From assembly GCA_951217055.1 (NCBI GenBank), contig OX578285.1:55368024-55432023 (forward strand): a stretch of DNA of 64,000 nucleotides, given 5' to 3'. Each line of letters opens with the position of its first letter. Position 1 is the first letter of the stretch. Below, one piece after another: positions 61,823 to 64,000 of the stretch. A program made the position numbers and the translations under genes. Under the pieces are notes generated by a model, which saw nothing but the letters and a program-made list of their open reading frames with translations, had not been told where the DNA came from and made no database searches. The stretch comes from Gerris lacustris. Lineage: Eukaryota; Arthropoda; Insecta; Hemiptera; Gerridae.

Positions 61823-62354
61823 ATCATTTTGAAAAGGAAAAAAAATAAAAATAAACAAGGTGTTCACACTTAAGTATTTCTATTAAAAAATAACCGGTTT
61901 CGGCTACTTGAAAGCCATCTTCAGATTCTATACAAAATAAAATATAACAGAAAATTAACATCTATAAAAAATAAAAATAAAATCTATACAATAATTAAAA
62001 ATATAAGAGAGTTAACAGAAATCTAAAACAAAGTGGTAGTAAAATAAGACTTAACTAAATTAGTTGTTCACTGTCTTTTTGTATTTCACATTTTAGTCAC
62101 TTCGATGTTACAGTGAGCAACTGATTTAGGTAACAGTCTTATTTTTCTACCACTTTGTTTTAGATTTCTGTTAGCTCTCTATATTTAATTATTGTATTGA
62201 TTTTATTTTTTTATAGATGTTAATTTTCTGTTATATTTTGATTTTATACAGAATCTGAAGATGGCAATTAAGTAGCCGAAACCGGTTATTTTTTAATAGA
62301 AATACTTTGTGTGAAGACTTAGTTTTTTAATTTTTTTTTTCCTTTTCAAAATGA
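61823..62354. mobile_element. Foldback element with hammerhead-like motifs in both arms
   Basis: Inverted arms of about 190-230 bp, from CATTTTGAAAAGGAAAAAAA at the left to TTTTTTTTCCTTTTCAAAATG at the right. Both arms contain AAGTAGCCGAAACCGGTTAT-type sequence next to GATGGC and CTGAAGA. The centre is about 80 bp. Could be related to Penelope-type elements, whose inverted terminal repeats carry hammerhead motifs. Confidence 0.75.
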
Positions 62355-62690
62355 TAGAATATATATTTTAAGTTACAAACCAATGTTTTATATAATTGTC
62401 GTAAGCAACCTCTTGAATATACAACAATATATCAAACTCCAGTTTATGAAATAATTACATAATAAATTAATTATATACATTTTTATGAATAATTATCCAA
62501 TAGTAGAGATAACATGTGTATAACATATAATTTTTTAATAATCTAATTGTTGTATTTAAATGAAAAATATGGCCATCAAGATCTAGTAAGGAATTTAGAA
62601 TGAATTTAATATCAACTTAATTAATTAAGTATTATTACAACTCATAAAAACATCTGTTAAAGCCAAAGTTTATTTTATTTATTGGAACGA

Positions 62691-63514
62691 AGTTCCCTAT
62701 GGCACGTTCTGGAGCCCGGGAGTGAATCCGAAAAAAACCACCAAAATCACCGTCACAAAATAACCGTCACTAAATCACCGTCACGCAAAATCAGTCACGA
62801 AATCCGTACCGATGACGATAACTTGAGTAAAAGATCACCGAGTTAGTTGAAATTTGGTACACATGTTCATTTTACCAATGCCCAGGCTGAGTTCGTTGGA
62901 AATCGTTATCCACCCAAGCGTTCACGCGCAACGCTCGCGTAAACTTAAGCTTCAAAAAGACGAGAAAAAATGTTATTAAGGAAGCCAGTTCCTTGACTTG
63001 TTTTGTTTATTTTTGTTATATGTCAAAATGTCACTTAGTTTTGTAAATATATAGAAAACATAATCACGGTCTTGTTAAAAGTAAAATTGATCTGTGCTGA
63101 CGCTTATTTCAATATATATATTAGGTATATTATTACACATATGACACTGTTATTGTTCATGACACTGTTATGAAGTGATAAAGATCGCTAAATTTATTAA
63201 AAAGGACCCAAACGTTTAAAATAAAGAAAACACCTTTTTTACCGTTATCTTCCGTTCTAACGTGTAACGATTTTAATAAAACTTCTTACACATTGTCTAA
63301 AGTACAATTGAAACAGGCATGTACAGTTTCAACCGGATACAAGCAGAAGCTTTAGAGTAGGGAAGAGATATATTTTATAATATTTTAAATTAATAGGCCG
63401 GGTAGGTAGAAAACAGTCTTATTTTAATCCAACATCCTTTAACAGACATACTCTTAAACTATAAACTTGTTTCTTATATTCAATATATATTTATAGTAAG
63501 ACGCTTGCTTTAAT
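62691..63514 (+). mobile_element. Family M element, copy 3
   Basis: Starts ATTGGAACGAAGTTCC, holds an irregular (ACCGTCACAAAA)-like repeat at about 62740-62805, then the shared body with GTTCGTTGGAAATCG and CGCGCAACGCTCGCGTAAAC. It ends near GACGCTTGCTTTAAT. Confidence 0.8.
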
Positions 63515-64000
63515 GATACAAATAATGATTTTCTTTTAATTTTGCCTTAACTCTGCTAGGTACAAACAGTTCGTTACTTTTAATTTTGTCTTTTTTCTAA
63601 CTCCGCCATGTATAAGTAGTTAGCAATGTATACGTACAGCAGTGTGATATTATAATTTATATTTAATGAAAACTGTAAGGAACATCGTTCCTACCGGGTG
63701 TCCCGCGACACCACACGTATTTTTTTAAATATATATATTGGCTGGCGTATACTTTTTGTTTCTATTTTAAATATTTTTATTTGTTCCGGGGCACAGCTGA
63801 GTGGGGGACACCTTTGTTGTAAGCTAATCTTTCTTTAGAACCTTCTTATTTCTAGATCATTGTATAGATTATTTTTATATTTATTTTGTATTGGCCAACC
63901 TGGCCAGAGCAGTTCACATCTCTTTTGCCAGTCACATGTAATGGAAGTGAGTATGTGGAAGTGATATATCTGCCCGGATAAATTATACTCTTTCATCTCA
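63515..64000. other. Unassigned, with a GC-rich hairpin near 63688
   Basis: GGAACATCGTTCC followed by CCGGGTGTCCCGCGACACC (hairpin GGTGTC/GACACC) may be another element end. No gene. Confidence 0.45.

Overview
The window is AT-rich eukaryotic DNA, most likely from an insect. It has intron-bearing genes with GT-AG splice sites, a kinectin/RRBP1-type ER coiled-coil gene, an LHFPL-type tetraspan gene, and a very high density of arthropod-style DNA transposons, MITEs, Helitron-like pieces, foldback elements and tRNA-derived repeats. No bacterial operon, CRISPR array or rRNA is visible. The species cannot be read from the sequence.

Two cellular genes are supported, facing each other tail to tail. 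(1) On the + strand, the last two coding exons of an LHFPL-family membrane protein (16123-16371 and 18798-19000, poly(A) signal at 19171). Its upstream exons were not found and probably lie left of the window. (2) On the - strand, a complete RRBP1/kinectin-like gene of 15 coding exons (44083 down to 25009), with phase-consistent junctions and a predicted 769-residue product: an N-terminal membrane anchor, a lysine-rich segment and a long coiled coil. A CpG-bearing region at 44100-44550 looks like its promoter and 5' UTR exon.

Layout. 1-15.1 kb: repeats only (a mariner relic, a thrice-repeated 0.5-kb unit, a tRNA-like dimer, a TA-flanked foldback element split by another repeat, minisatellites, a 1.06-kb palindrome). 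15.1-19.2 kb: LHFPL exons among a TA-flanked transposon, a hAT MITE with a perfect 8-bp target duplication, and a repeat with a conserved small ORF. 19.2-25.0 kb: AT-rich intergenic DNA. 25.0-44.5 kb: the kinectin-like gene, whose introns hold at least ten mobile elements, including a hAT element that carries a piggyBac-type element inside it. 44.5-64 kb: intergenic repeats (Ty3/Gypsy gag and RT fragments, a GC-rich minisatellite, several foldback elements, a Helitron, 180-bp and 143-bp tandem arrays, a second tRNA-like dimer).

The main candidate for something undescribed is a five-copy repeat family (about 1, 6.3, 17.4, 35.3 and 50.0 kb). It has fixed ends, no terminal inverted repeats or target duplication that I can see, a strong hairpin, and a small acidic ORF whose end resembles the start of a tyrosine-recombinase-type domain, so it may be a non-autonomous Crypton-like element. 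Also notable are tRNA-like dimers inside inverted repeats, foldback elements whose ends carry a hammerhead-like CTGAnGA...GAAA motif, and a nearly identical 157-bp-arm palindrome inside a kinectin intron.
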